Source: Zea mays (taxonomy: Eukaryota > Streptophyta > Magnoliopsida > Poales > Poaceae). From it: a stretch of DNA of 64,000 nt. The stretch is taken from positions 158,533,825 through 158,597,824 of the forward strand of contig NC_050096.1 of assembly GCF_902167145.1 (NCBI RefSeq). The letters are read 5' to 3'. Below, piece by piece: positions 25,415 through 36,810 of the stretch (positions within the stretch are counted from its first letter, which is position 1; every line of letters starts with the position of its first letter). A program made the position numbers and the translations under genes. The notes below the pieces were generated by a model. The model was not told the DNA's origin. It searched no databases and saw nothing but the letters and a program-made list of their open reading frames with translations.

Positions 25415-27796
25415 TTAGGCTTGGGACTTAGGTACCCAACTCTTGTTGGGTCCTACAAGGTTAGTGCAAATTTCCTTAGGGACCCAAATGCAAGTTTTGT
25501 CTCCCTTGCATTTTGCCCCTAACTTCCTAGCAATTACCTTCTTACCCTTTCTACAAATAGCAAAGGGAGCATTGCAAGCATAATAAATGGTAGAAGGTTT
25601 GTTCACAACTTTTCTAGGAACATGAGCAGAATTTCTCCTAGGCATATGCACAACATTTCTCCTACACATATCTCTATCATGCTTATAGGAAGAACTAGAA
25701 GCAAACATGGCATGAGAATCATAAACATGTGAATCAAAATCATTATAAGCATTTCCAGCATGTCTCCTATCATGGTACAAGAAAGCATGGTTCCTTTTAG
25801 CACTACTAGCCATAGGGGCCTTCCCTTTCTCCTTGACGAAGATGGGAGCCTTATGGCTTGTTAAGTTCTTGGCCTCTCTCTTGAAGCCAAGACCATCCTT
25901 AATTGAGGGGTGTCTACCCACTGTGTAGGCATCCCTTGCAAATTTTATTTTATCAACTTCACTCTTGCTAGTCTTAAGTTGAGCATTAAGACTAGCCACT
26001 TCATCATTTAGTTTTGAAATTGAAACTAAGTGTTCACTACAAGCATTAACATCAAAATCCTTACACCTAGTGCAAATTGTAATATTTTCAACACACGAGT
26101 TACTTGCTACTTCTAGTTTAGCAGTTAAAACATTAATTTCACCTTTTAAAGAAGAAATGGTTTCATTACAAGTAGAAAGTTCACAAGAAAGTATTCCATT
26201 TCTTTTAACTTCTAGAGCAAGTGAATTTTGTGTACTAACAAATTTATCATGTTCTTCATATAAAAGGTCTTCTTGTTTCTCTAAGATTCTATCCTTTTCA
26301 TTTAAGGCATCAATCAATTCATTAATCTTAGCTATCTTAGTTCTATCCAATCCCTTGAATAAACTAGAGTAATCAATTTCATCCTCACTGGATTCATCAT
26401 CACTAGAAGAATCATAAGTATTAGCATTACGAGTGATCACCTTCTTTTCCCTTGCCATGAGGCAAGTGTGATGCTCGTTGGGGAAGAGAGCCGATTTGTT
26501 GAAGGCAGTGGCAGCGAGTCCTTCGTCGTCGGAGTCGGACGAAGAGCAATCCGAATCCCACTCCTTTCCAAGGTGTGCTTCGCCTTTGGCCTTCTTGTAA
26601 ACCTTCTTGTTCTCTCTCTTCCCATTTTTCCCTTGCTCCTGGTCACTATCATTTTCGGGACAGTTAGCAATAAAATGACCAAGCTTACCGCATTTGAAGC
26701 ATGATCGCTTTCCCTTGGTCTTGGCCTTGCTTGGCTGTCCCTTTCGACCTTTTAGCGCCGTCTTGAATCTCTTGATGATGAGAGTCATCTCTTCATCATT
26801 AAGACCGGCAGCCTCAATTTGTGCCACCTTGCTGGGTAGCGCCTCCTTGCTCCTTGTTGCTTTTAGAGCAATGGGTTGAGGCTCGTGGAGTGGACCGTTC
26901 AACGCGTCGTCGACGTATCTTGCCTCCTTGATCATCATCCGCCCGCTCACGAATTTTCCAAGTACTTCCTCGGGCGTCATCATCGTGTACCTGGGATTCT
27001 CACGAATATTGTTCACGAGATGAGGATCAAGAACGGTAAAGGACCTGAGCATTAGGCGGACGACGTCGTGATCCGTCCAACGTGTGCTTCCGTAGCTCCT
27101 TATTTTGTTGATAAGGGTCTTGAGCCGGTTGTAAGTTTGAGTTGGCTCCTCTCCCCTTATCATGGCGAATCGTCCAAGCTCGCCCTCCACCAACTCCATC
27201 TTGGTGAGCATGGTGATGTCGTTCCCCTCGTGAGAGATCTTGAGGGTGTCCCATATCTGCTTGGCATTGTCCAAGCCGCTCACCTTATTGTACTCTTCCC
27301 TGCACAAAGACGCTAAGAGAACAGTAGTAGCTTGTGCATTTCTATGAATTTGTTCATTTATAAGCAAAGGGCTATCCGAGCTATCAAATTTCATTCCATT
27401 CTCCACAATCTCCCATATGCTTGGATGGAGAGAGAATAAGTGACTACGCATTTTGTGACTCCAAAATCCGTAGTCCTCCCCATCGAAGTGTGGAGGTTTG
27501 CCGAGAGGAATGGAAAGCAAATGTGAATTCGAACTATGTTGAATACGAGAATAATCAAATGAAAAGTTCGAATTGACCGTCTTTTTATAGTCGTTGTCAT
27601 CATCCTTTTGGGAAGAAGTAGACTCATCACTATCGTCGTAGTAGATGATCTCCTTGATGCGCCTTGTCTTCTTCTTCTTCCCTTCCTTTCGTCTATGCCC
27701 CGAGCCAGAGTCGGTAGGCTTGTCGTCCTTCGGCTCGTTGACGAAGGATTCCTTCTCTTTGTCGTTGATCACAATTCCCTTCCCCTTAGGATCCAT
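25415..27796 (-). CDS. gag: Copia Gag with long C-terminal extension
   Basis: Translation starts at the ATG at 27796 ([12 protein letters not shown]); the open frame runs back through the PBS but has no earlier ATG. The product is 793 residues. It has a basic, acidic-rich N-terminus, a Copia Gag capsid region ([16 protein letters not shown] onward) and a CCHC zinc knuckle [14 protein letters not shown] at about residues 366-379. A roughly 400-residue extension follows with coiled-coil-like and Cys-containing segments, the hallmark of SIRE/Maximus elements. It ends ...[12 protein letters not shown] with TAA at 25415-25417. The pol frame lies one base forward and is open across this point. Gag packages the element RNA into virus-like particles. 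Confidence 0.9.
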   Translation of the reverse strand: MDPKGKGIVINDKEKESFVNEPKDDKPTDSGSGHRRKEGKKKKTRRIKEIIYYDDSDESTSSQKDDDNDYKKTVNSNFSFDYSRIQHSSNSHLLSIPLGKPPHFDGEDYGFWSHKMRSHLFSLHPSIWEIVENGMKFDSSDSPLLINEQIHRNAQATTVLLASLCREEYNKVSGLDNAKQIWDTLKISHEGNDITMLTKMELVEGELGRFAMIRGEEPTQTYNRLKTLINKIRSYGSTRWTDHDVVRLMLRSFTVLDPHLVNNIRENPRYTMMTPEEVLGKFVSGRMMIKEARYVDDALNGPLHEPQPIALKATRSKEALPSKVAQIEAAGLNDEEMTLIIKRFKTALKGRKGQPSKAKTKGKRSCFKCGKLGHFIANCPENDSDQEQGKNGKRENKKVYKKAKGEAHLGKEWDSDCSSSDSDDEGLAATAFNKSALFPNEHHTCLMAREKKVITRNANTYDSSSDDESSEDEIDYSSLFKGLDRTKIAKINELIDALNEKDRILEKQEDLLYEEHDKFVSTQNSLALEVKRNGILSCELSTCNETISSLKGEINVLTAKLEVASNSCVENITICTRCKDFDVNACSEHLVSISKLNDEVASLNAQLKTSKSEVDKIKFARDAYTVGRHPSIKDGLGFKREAKNLTSHKAPIFVKEKGKAPMASSAKRNHAFLYHDRRHAGNAYNDFDSHVYDSHAMFASSSSYKHDRDMCRRNVVHMPRRNSAHVPRKVVNKPSTIYYACNAPFAICRKGKKVIARKLGAKCKGDKTCIWVPKEICTNLVGPNKSWVPKSQA

Positions 27797-27831
27797 CTCT
27801 TCGGGCGGTAAGTCCCTTTGTGAAGAGAACG

Positions 27832-27843
27832 GCTCTGATACCA
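27832..27843 (-). other. Primer-binding site of the Opie/Ji element
   Basis: TGGTATCAGAGC on the minus strand, two bases from the 5' LTR, matching the 3' end of tRNA-iMet. Confidence 0.95.
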
Positions 27844-27845
27844 AT

Positions 27846-29064
27846 TGAGAGCACCTAGAGGGGGGGGTGAATAGGTGATCCTGTAAAAACTTAACTTATA
27901 GCCACAAAAACTTGTTAGGGGTTAGCACAATAATTGCCAAGTGGCTAAAGAGAAGATCTTGCACAATACGACAATCACAGAGAATTCAACACAGAGGAGA
28001 CACGGTGATTTATCCCGTGGTTCGGCCAAGTACAAAACTTGCCTACTCCACGTTGTGGCGTCCCAACGGACGAGGGTTGCAATCAACCCCTCTCAAGCGG
28101 TCCAAAGACCCACTTGAATACCACAGTATTTTGCCTTGCTTATCTTTATCCCACTTGCGAGGAATCTCCACAAATTGGAGTCTCTCGCCCTTACACTTAA
28201 GATTCACAAAGAAGCACGGAGTAAGGGAGGGAAGCAACACACACAAATCCACAGCGAAACGCGCACACACACGGCCAAGAATCGAGCTCAAAGACTATCT
28301 CACAGTTTCTCACAAGAACAGAGCTCGAATCACTTAGAATCACAAACGGATGCGCAAAGACTGAGTGTGGATGATCAAGAATGCTCAAAGGTTGCTTGGT
28401 TATCTCCTCCATGCGCCTAGGGGTCCCTTTTATAGCCCCAAGGCAGCTAGGAGCCGTTGAGAGCAAATCTGGAAGGCTGATCTTGCCTTCTGTCGTCGGG
28501 CGCACCGGACAGTCCGGTGCACACCGGACACTGTCCGGTGCCCGATTTCCTTCCTTAAACAGCGCAGTCGACCGTTGCTGATCAGGGAGCCATTGGCGCA
28601 CCGGACATGTCCGGTGCACACCGGACAGTCCGGTGCCCCCTTCCGACCGTTGGCTTGGCCACGTGTCGCGCGCAGAATCCGCGGCCGACCGTTGGCCCTA
28701 GTCGACCGTTGGCTCACCGGACAGTCCGGTGCACACCGGACAGTCCGGTGAATTTTAGCCGTACGCCGTCGGCGAATTCCCGAGAGCGGCCTGTTCGGCC
28801 GAGGCAGCCGACAGTCCGGTGCCCCAGACCGAAACAGCCCCTTGGCTGTACACAGCCACCTTTTTCCTTTTCTTTTTCTTCCTGTTTCTAACACTTAGAC
28901 AAATATATTAGTACACAAAACCAATGTACTAAGACTTAGAAACATACCTTTGCTCTTGATTTGCACTTTGTTCATCCATTGCATAAATTCACATTTTAAG
29001 CACTTGAGTTGGCACTCAATCACCAAAATACTTAGAAATGGCCCAAGGGCACATTTCCCTTTCA
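27846..29064 (-). repeat. 5' LTR of the Opie/Ji Copia element
   Basis: 1,219 bp. Near-identical to 20155-21404 except for one substitution, one additional G in the terminal G run and a 32-bp deletion at about 28807, inside the palindrome-rich segment. The TATAAA promoter box lies at 28428-28433 on the minus strand. It drives transcription of gag-pol to the left. Confidence 0.93.
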
Positions 29065-29163
29065 CATCCAAGATGCCTCTAAATGAGTAGAGCCAAAGAG
29101 AGGTAAAGATTAGAGGAAGAACTGTCTACTCATAGGAAAAAATGTAAAGAACTAAAGGGAAAT

Positions 29164-30312
29164 TGTAACATCCCAAATTCATGTCTTAGTAATTAGCAAA
29201 GTTCTTCTAAGAATATGGATTTAAAGATGTCTTTTAATGAGAATTTTGTTACTTTGGGAATCATCTCTTTAATCTATTTAAAAAATAATAAATAAAATAA
29301 TATAAAGGATGATAGTATTATATTTGGAATTGACAAAGATAGGTTTGGGACTCAAAACTAGAAGTTAAAACGTGAAATCAATTAATAAACATAAAGAGTA
29401 TCAAATGTTGGTATGAGTGAATTATTCTCTTCTCTCCCTCATGACTTAAGTATTAGTAATATTCAAAAATGTAAAATAAATAATAAAGTATTATGGTGTT
29501 TCATGCCGAAATTTTTATTATGGAATTGAAAATAAGTGTGGAATTTGAATGGCATATTTGAATTTTATAATTTGAAATGAAACCATAAATAAAAATGGAA
29601 AAATGAAAAGCCCCACTTACCTGCTCTTGGGCCGGAATTCCGCCTGACCTCGGCCCAACTTGGCCACCCGCGCGGCCCAGCTATGGTGAAGTCGTCGACA
29701 TGTGGGCCAGTGATGTTAGCCGCTCGCCCGCGCCTGCGTACCCCTTTCTCTCTCGCTGACATTGTGGGGCCACCCTGTTAGAAGACCTCTCTGCCGCGCT
29801 CGCTCGGTCGCATTCGCTGCTCAATGGGACCCGTTGTGCAGCCTCACTGCCGCGGCCCGTTCATCACCCGTTGGTTGCCGGCTTGCCGCGTGGGCCTGGT
29901 CCGCTAGCACCAGCTTCCCTAGCGACATCGCCGAGATCCACACAACCACCACGCCAACCTCCGCCGATTCGACCAGATCCTGGCGCCCACACGGACTTGC
30001 CTCGGGGCTATAAAACTGAGGACCGTCACCACTTCGCCCTCGTGCCACGCCCCATCACCAACGTAGTCGAAGGAGGAATCGAGCCTAAGCCGCCGCTACA
30101 CCCTCTCCCCACTGCTAGTGCTGGGATTCGGGCAATTGGGCGGAAAGGTTCACTAGGAGGGGAAGATCGCGTGCATGAAAGATTTGGTGCTCGGGAAACC
30201 TCGGCGATGCGGTGATTTCTCGCCTGAGTTCATCTTCCACCGCGGAGCCACGGTCTATCATGGACTGAGCTCGTCGCTTGGTGATTCACGGTGAGAACTC
30301 CCTCAGTCGATT
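29164..30312 (+). repeat. Left part of an old TGTAACAT-type LTR, split by a Mutator-like element
   Basis: Begins TGTAACATCCCAAATT at 29164, with the AT-rich start, a GC-rich middle and a TATA box (CTATAAAAC, about 30007-30015) in the arrangement seen in the solo LTR at 16687. It is interrupted after 30312 by the Mutator-like element and resumes at 47198/47207. The combined length before the segment shared with the solo LTR (about 1.9 kb vs 1.65 kb) fits one continuous LTR. Confidence 0.65.
30304..30312. repeat. 9-bp target-site duplication (left) of the MULE
   Basis: CAGTCGATT here versus CAATCGATT at 47198-47206, one mismatch. Nine bases is the usual size for Mutator-like elements. The core is nearly palindromic, so a few bases could instead belong to the TIR. 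Confidence 0.7.
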
Positions 30313-30428
30313 GGCAACGTATCGTGTGCTCAAACCGGTACCGTACTCATATGCGCATATTAAATCTCAGCCATCTATCTTCCATCCAACGACTGCCGGC
30401 AATTTTGCAGAGAACTCCTCCCACCATC
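30313..30428 (+). repeat. Left terminal inverted repeat of the MULE
   Basis: About 116 bp, roughly 75-80% identical by eye to the reverse complement of 47075-47197, with perfect runs such as AAACCGGTACCGTACTCA. Confidence 0.8.
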
Positions 30429-30904
30429 CTTGGCTGGCGTGGAAAGTTTTACATCTAGCTCCCTCCACCATTTGGTTCAGGCGCAAATGGGCCCGGAGCA
30501 GCTCGCGGCCACCGTCCAGAGTTGCAAATGGATGCCCCCATAAATATTCAAGGATCTGTGCCTTATTACTGCTGAAAATAGCATTGTGCTCATATTGACA
30601 AAATACCTGAACATGCCTGAACATCCTGAACATATATATATGAAAGCACACGTGATTCACAATCCTGTGCATATATCCTGAACAAGGGACAATGCTGAAC
30701 AGCCTGAAAATCCTGAACATTCTGAATAATGGTAAAAGAGCAGATTCTGAATAAGCACCAGAACTGTATTTTCAGATTACATTTTCAGTGTGCCGAGTTT
30801 CACATTACAACCCAGAAAATATAAATAAGCACCAGAACTATCGCATAATCCACAAACTTAAAGATTTCGTACAAACTTAAATGGAAAACACATGAAACCA
30901 TCAT

Positions 30905-32832
30905 CTATTCTGCTGGTGGCTGCTGTCTCGAAATTTTCAGCTTGCGAGGTTTCGACAGTTCTTTTGTTTTTTTAATTCTTTTACTCCGTCCTTTGGATCG
31001 AACATCATTTGGTGGATGTATATCTACTTGAGATGGAATTTGGCATCCAATGAAATCCTCATACTCTTGTTGTTTAGTTTGCACTATGGTAGGTACAATG
31101 GTACCAAGAGAAGCTTCTATGTTCATCACACTTGAAACTAAGAAATCAATTCCTTCCTTTGAACTCTTCGCGTGCTGAATTAAATCTTCAACCTTGTTTC
31201 GTACCATGGCTATCTTTTTCCTTTTCTCCGCTTCATTAGCATCTATGGGCTTCTCATCTAATAGGTTGCCCTCCTCGTCATACACACTCTCTCTAAAGAA
31301 AAAACAACAAAATCATGGTAATGTCATATAAGAAAAGTATAACAGCAAGTTATGTAATATTTTTTTTACCTCTTGCATCTTTTTTTGAAACCTCTTTAGA
31401 ATATAAGCTTCTGGTAGTACATCTAGCTTTTCACCTCACAAAGCTAAAATGATATGGCGACAAGGAATTCCCATTGTTTCAAATAACTTGCATGAGCAAT
31501 TCCCAAATATATTTGATGTGCACCAGCGAACCACCCTGTCCTTTACGCACCCGTCATTAATTACCACCATTTTGACACTATCAAAGTGTGTAATGCTTAC
31601 AAGAGAGCATTGATCTCTAGCAGCTTGCACTTCGGTTTGAAACTTTTTAAACACAGTACGTGTGTACAACATACTATTTTGTTTCTCCACGAGCCATGGT
31701 GTCCTCAAAAGTGGCGTGGTATGTATACTCATGTGATCCTCCTTTAACTCCTCCTGCCGCTGGCATTCCAAGGCTGTATCAAATCTAAGCCTAAACTCAA
31801 CAAATGATAATTTGCGATGGATAAAGCGGTTGAAGAATGAGTTTGCACTTTCAGATCTTGAGGTGGTCCTAAGGAGCCCTGCAAGAGGTACATCCATCAA
31901 GTATGCTGGAATCCATGACTCACGAATGGCATAAGGATTGGAGCTTTTCCTCCCATTGCCAAAAGGAATGTCTTCAACAACCATTCATAAGACTCGATCT
32001 TCTCATTTAGTAAGAATCCAGCTCCAAAAAACACACTTTGCATATGATGATTCACACCAGTAAAAGGTGTAAATTTCATATTGTATTGATTTGTGCTATA
32101 TGTTGCATCAAAAGACACTAGATCACCGAAGTGGCTGTAGTTTTTCCTACTAGTGGCATCAGCCCAGAATACATAGACCAAATTCCCTTGTGCATCAACA
32201 ACAAAATCATAGAAAAAGGCTGAATTTACTTCTTTCTTTCTCTCTAACTGTGCAACAAATAGTTGGGCATCAGCATCCTTTATCTTATTCCTAAGCCCTC
32301 GATAGTAGTTCTGAAGGTCACGCTTCGTGCATCCAATATTGTTGAACCCACCATCACAGACTTGTAGAATTCTATATGCTTGCGAGGTACCTACACTTGC
32401 CTTGTGGCATGTAAACAATGTATTCTTCGCTCTCTGGCTGACTGAACGATTTGATCGGAGAAGATGAGTTTTATCAGGTGAGACAAGTGTATGATTATGC
32501 TGCTCAACCATTGAAGAGACATAATACTTCTTATCTGTACCCAGCTTAACATAAATATGTGCATCACATCCGCATCTTGACTCGGCAATGTTCTTCTGTT
32601 TCTTAGTGGGTACATCTGTTGTGTTCTTCCTCTTGAAACCATTCCTTGAACAAAAATACCGCGTGTTCACAATTTGACCATCAAGAGACAAATTTTGGGA
32701 ACCAACCCGAACTGAAAATCCGCCTTCTCTCGCATATGCTTTGTAGAACTCTTCCACATCATCCATAGAATCAAATGACATCCCAACAACAGGCTTCGTT
32801 TCATCTGCACATATAGGTTTGAAATACGAATA
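30905..32832 (-). pseudogene. FAR1-related MULE transposase, exons 2-3 (broken)
   Basis: Exon 2 begins at 32832 after a good acceptor (TTAAATTGCAG). It encodes the FAR1/WRKY-GCM1-type zinc-finger domain (SFDSMDDVEEFYKAYAREGGF, then the C-x-C and HNHTL motifs) and the start of the MULE transposase domain (DLVSFDATYSTNQYNMKF, FTGVNHHMQSVFFGAGFL). At about 31950-31980 the frame jumps from GGKAPIL directly to AIRESWIPAY. The expected central stretch of roughly a hundred residues, with the later catalytic acidic residue, is missing and the frame is shifted. A SWIM finger follows (CSCKLFETMGIPCRH, about 31450-31500), then an in-frame TGA at 31434-31436, open sequence to a donor at 31369, and exon 3 (31288-30905, basic C-terminus GRSKRIKKTKE). 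Non-functional as it stands. Confidence 0.85.
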
Positions 32833-33370
32833 CTGCAATTTAAGACGAGGGTTGGTTATTGTCATAACTATATAGTTCCCGGGGACCATAATTAGGGGTA
32901 CCCTCAAGACTCCTAATTCTCAGCTGGTAACCCCCATCAGCATAAAGCTGCTAAGGCCTGATGGGTGCGATTAAGCCAGGGATCAGTCCATTCGAGCGAC
33001 TCGATCACGCCTCGCCCGAGCCTAGCCTCGGACAAGGGCAGCCGACCCCGGAGGATTTCCGTCTCGCCCGAGGCCCCCCCTCCGACGGCGAACATATCTC
33101 TGGCTCACCCGAGGCCCTGCCTTCGCTAAGAAGCAACCCTGACTAAATCGCCGCACCGACCGACCAAGTCGTAGGAGCATTTAATGCAAAGGTGGCCTGA
33201 CACCCTTATCCTGGCATGCGCCCCCCGGCAGAGCCGAAGTGACCGCCGTCACTTCGCCGCTCCACTAACCGGCCTGACAGAAGGACAGCGCCGCCTGCGC
33301 CGCGCCGACTGCAGTGCCACTTGACAGAGTGAGGCTGACAGGCAGTCAGGTCCTGCAGAAGGCACCACAG

Positions 33371-33640
33371 GAAACTCCGCTCCGCCCGACCCAGGGCTCG
33401 GACTCGGGCTAAGTCCCGGAAGACGGCGAACTCCGCTCCGCCCGACCCAGGGCTCGGACTCGGGCTAAGTCCCGGAAGATGGCGAACTCCGCTCCGCCCG
33501 ACCCAGGGCTCGGACTCGGGCTAAGTCCCGGAAGACGGCGAACTCCGCTCCGCCCGACCCAGGGCTCGGACTCGAGCTAAGTCCCGGAAGACGGCGAACT
33601 CCGCTCCGCCCGACCCTAGGGCTCGGACTCCGCCCTGGCC
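33371..33640 (+). repeat. 56-bp tandem repeats in the Huck 5' LTR
   Basis: Five consecutive near-identical copies of a unit beginning GAACTCCGCTCCGCCCGACC and containing GGGCTCGGACTCGGGCTAAG. The same array occurs in the 3' LTR at about 45464-45730. It lies in U3, upstream of the TATA box. Confidence 0.9.
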
Positions 33641-34125
33641 TCAGACGACGACCTCCGCCTCGCCCGACCAGGGGCTCGGACTCGGCCTCGGCCACGGAAG
33701 ACAGACTCGACCTCAGCTTCGGAGGAGCTTCCACCTCGCCTAGCCTAGGGTGCAGACCAGCCACGTCAACGGGAGGCGCCATCATCACCCTACCCCGAGC
33801 TGACTCGGGCCGCAGGGAACAAGACCGGCGTCCCATCTGGCTAGCTCCGCCGGATAGGCAATGATGGCGTCCCGCATGCTCTGTGACGACGGCGGCTCTC
33901 AGCCCCCTTACGGAAGCAAGAGGACATCAGCAAGGACCCAACTGCTCCGACAGCTGTCCCTCCGCCAGGCTCCATCGCTCCTCCGACGGCCACGACATCA
34001 CACCAGCTGGGTGCCAAAATCTCTCCGGCTGCCACGACGGCATGTACTTAGGGCGCTAGCTCTCCCCTGCTAGACACGTAGCACTCTGCTACACTCCCAT
34101 TGTACACTGGATCCTCTCCTTACGC

Positions 34126-34134
34126 CTATAAAAG
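34126..34134 (+). promoter_or_regulatory. Huck LTR TATA box
   Basis: CTATAAAAG, conserved at 46219-46227 in the 3' LTR. It should set transcription of the element about 30 bp downstream. Confidence 0.75.
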
Positions 34135-34439
34135 GAAGGACCAGGGCGCTCTTAGAGAGGCTTGGCCGCGCGGGGACGAGGACGAGACAGGCGCTCTCTT
34201 GGGGCCGCTCGCTTCCCTCTCCCGCGTGGACGCTTGTAACCCCCTACTGCAAGCGCACCCGACCTGGGCGCGGGACGAACACGAAGGCCGCGGGATTCCC
34301 ACCTCTCTCACGCCGGTCTCCGGCCGCCTCGCTTCTCCCCCCTTCGCGCTCGCCCTCGCGCTCGACCCATCTGGACTGGGGCACGCGGCGACACTCACTC
34401 GTCGGCCCGAGGGACCCCCCGGTCTCGAAACGCCGACAG

Positions 34440-34458
34440 TTGGCGCGCCAGGTAGGGG
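34440..34458 (+). other. Huck primer-binding site region
   Basis: TTGGCGCGCCAGGTAGGGG starts two bases after the 5' LTR. It is a G-rich PBS, unlike the Met-tRNA sites of the Copia elements here. I do not assign the tRNA. Confidence 0.65.
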
Positions 34459-34561
34459 CCTGCTGCGTGTTGACGAACAGCTTCCCGTCAAGCTCCAGAT
34501 GGGTAGTCTCCAGCAACCTCTCCAGCCCGGGACGGTGCTCCGTTTCGGGAGTCTGGAGTTC

Positions 34562-36810
34562 ATGTCCTTCGACGGTAGCTACGACATGATACTCCTTCCA
34601 CCGCCGTGCGACAACGACAATGGCGGCCGACAGCCCGCCCGCCGGCGGCGGAATCGACGACGTCTTCCCCGCGTGGTGGGAGAACAACATTCGAGCTCAC
34701 CCCGTCCTCTCCCCCGTCGACGGAGGAGGAGGCAGGGCAACCAAGGCCAAGCAGGAGGCAGCGCCTCGTCGGCTGTCGAGCGAGTCGACAGCGCCGGCAC
34801 CCCAACGAGGGGTGCACCAGACATCGACCTCGCGTTTGAGACGAAGACGAGCACCGTCTCCCCGCGACACGCCAATCCCGAGCAAGCGGACGACGCCAGC
34901 GCGCTCACGGAGAGCTTTCTGGATGTCACCCTCGTACCTGAGACGACGGCGCAGTCAGTCCCCAACGTGACTTCATCGCCGCTCGTCGACCAAAAGGTAA
35001 CGACCGATTCCCATCCTACGTCATTTGGATTCAGCCTCAACCCGCCTAGCGATCTCGCTTTGGCGGACGCTCTCGTAGGGGCGAGTCCAAACCCTCTGGG
35101 GTTTCGCATGCGGTCTCCTTGGGACCGGCTGACGGACGTCTCGACCTACGGGCCCTCTGGGTCCGAGGAAGACGACGAGCCCAGCATCTGTTGGGATTTC
35201 TCTGGACTTGGCAACCCCAGTGCCATGCGGGACTTTATGACCACATGTGACTACTGCCTCTTCGGCCGTTCCGACGGTAGCCGCAGCCTCGACGACGAGG
35301 ACTGCGGCCCAAGCCACGAATGTTTCCACGTCGATCTAGGGGGTCCCTCCGAAGGCAATCTTCTCGGCATGCCGGAGGACGGTGATCCCCCTAGGCCGGT
35401 GCCCCGTGTTGACATCCCACGGGAGCTAGCTGTGGTCCCCGTTCCGGCGGGGGGTCATGGCCCACAGCTCGAGCAAATCCGCGGGGTGTAGGCCAGGCTC
35501 GACGAGGGAGCAGGAGCGCTTGAGCCGATCCGCCGGGACGTCGGGCAGGCATGGGCGAACCAACCCCCAGCCGGAGAAATACGTCATCTGCCCTAGGGTC
35601 TCCAGCACCGCGTCGCCGACGACGTCAGAGTCAGGCCACCACCCGCGTCTAGTGGGGTCGGCCAGAACCTGGCTGCAGCAGCGATGCTCCTCCGCGCGAT
35701 GCCGGAGCCATCCACCACCGAGGGTCGGCGAATCCAGGGGGAGCTCAAGAATCTCCTGCAAGGCACCGCGGTCCGACAGGCCGAGAGCTCTGCCTCCCGA
35801 AGGCAGGGATACCCCTCGGAACCCCTGCCGCGACTTCCCGATTCATGCGGGAAGCCTCGGTCTACACCGGGCGCACGCGCAACACCGCGCCTGCGGCCCC
35901 GGGCCGCCTCGGCAACGAGCACCATCATCGCGACCGTCGGGCCCACCTCGACGAGAGGGTGCGCCGAGGCTATCACCCCAGGCGTGGGGGACGCTACGAC
36001 AGCGGGGAGGATCGGAGTCCCTCGCTCGAACCGCCCGGTCCGCAGGCCTTCAGCCGGGCCATCCGACGGGCACCATTCCCGACCCAGTTCCGACCCCCGA
36101 CTACTATCATAAAGTACTCGGGGGAGACGAGACCGGAACTATGGCTCGCGGACTACCGCCTGGCCTGCCAACTGGGTGGAACGGACGACGACAACCTCAT
36201 CATCCGCAACCTCCCCCTGTTCCTCTCCGACACCGCTCGCGCCTGGTTGGAGCACCTGCCTCCGGGGCAGATCTCCAACTGGGACGACCTAGTCCAAGCT
36301 TTCGCCGACAATTTCCAGGGCACGTACGTGCGCCCCGGGAATTCCTGGGACCTCCGAAGCTGCCGGCAGCAGCCGGGAGAGTCCCTCCGGGACTACATCC
36401 GGCGATTCTCGAAGCAGCGCACCGAGCTGCCCAACATCATCGACTCGGATGTCATCGGCGCGTTCCTCGCCGGCACCACCTGTCGTGACCTGGTGAGCAA
36501 GTTGGGTCGCAAGACCCCCACCAGGGCGAGCGAGCTGATGGACATCGCCACCAAGTTCGCCTCTGGCCAGGAGGCGGTCGAGGCCATCTTCCGAAAGGAC
36601 AAGCAGCCCCAGGGCCGCCCATCGGAAGATGCTCCCGAGGCGTCTACTCAGCGCGGCGCCAAGAAGAAAGGCAGGAAGAAGTCGCAAGCGAAACGCGACG
36701 CCGCTGACGCGGACCTTGTCGCTGCCGCCGAGTACAAGAACCCTCGGAAGCCCCCCGGAGGTGCCAACCTCTTCGATAAGATGCTCAAGGAGCCTTTCCC
36801 CTATCATTAG
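34562..36810 (+). pseudogene. gag: Huck gag (frameshifted, with stops)
   Basis: A likely start is the ATG at 34562 (MSFDGSYDMILLPPP). The first part is a low-complexity Arg/Ser-rich and acidic region. It meets TAG codons at 35489 and 35594 and then shifts frame at about 35800-35845. The remaining frame (35845-36810) holds the Retrotrans_gag core: YSGETRPELWLADYRLAC, LSDTARAWLEHLPPG, and the LVQAFADNFQGTYVRPGN region with ESLRDYIRRFSKQRTELP after it. It ends in a Lys-rich stretch and a TAG at 36808. Because the same frame continues into protease and RT, gag-pol was one polyprotein from here on. Confidence 0.85.

Larger units (their letters stand above)
20155..29064 (-). mobile_element. Near-intact Opie/Ji-type Copia retrotransposon
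   Basis: Complete minus-strand LTR element of 8,910 bp: 5' LTR 27846-29064, PBS 27832-27843, gag 25415-27796, pol 22201 to about 25405-25440, PPT 21405-21420, 3' LTR 20155-21404. The TSD CATCC is present at 20150-20154 and 29065-29069. LTR sequence (TGAAAGGGAAATGTGCCC start), the extended Gag and pol order PR-IN-RT-RH place it in the Maximus/SIRE lineage as Opie/Ji. The two LTRs differ by one substitution (20430 vs about 28126), a one-base G-run difference and a 32-bp indel, which implies recent insertion. Gag and pol lack internal stops but lie in different frames. Confidence 0.93.
32877..34438 (+). repeat. Huck 5' LTR
   Basis: 1,562 bp. The terminal TGTC seen in the 3' copy is TCCC here, so the canonical TG end is lost by mutation; the TSD still fixes the boundary. 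TATA box CTATAAAAG at 34126-34134. About five tandem copies of a 56-bp GC-rich unit occupy 33371-33640. Confidence 0.92.

Noticed and set aside
27797..27844. Gag start at 27844
   Set aside because: That codon is TTG inside the PBS. The first ATG in frame is at 27796, followed by a typical SIRE Gag N-terminus.
34126..35109. Long antisense open frames opposite the Huck LTR and gag
   Set aside because: They mirror GC-rich, codon-biased sense sequence, contain no domains, and span the LTR/gag boundary. They are shadows of the sense frame.
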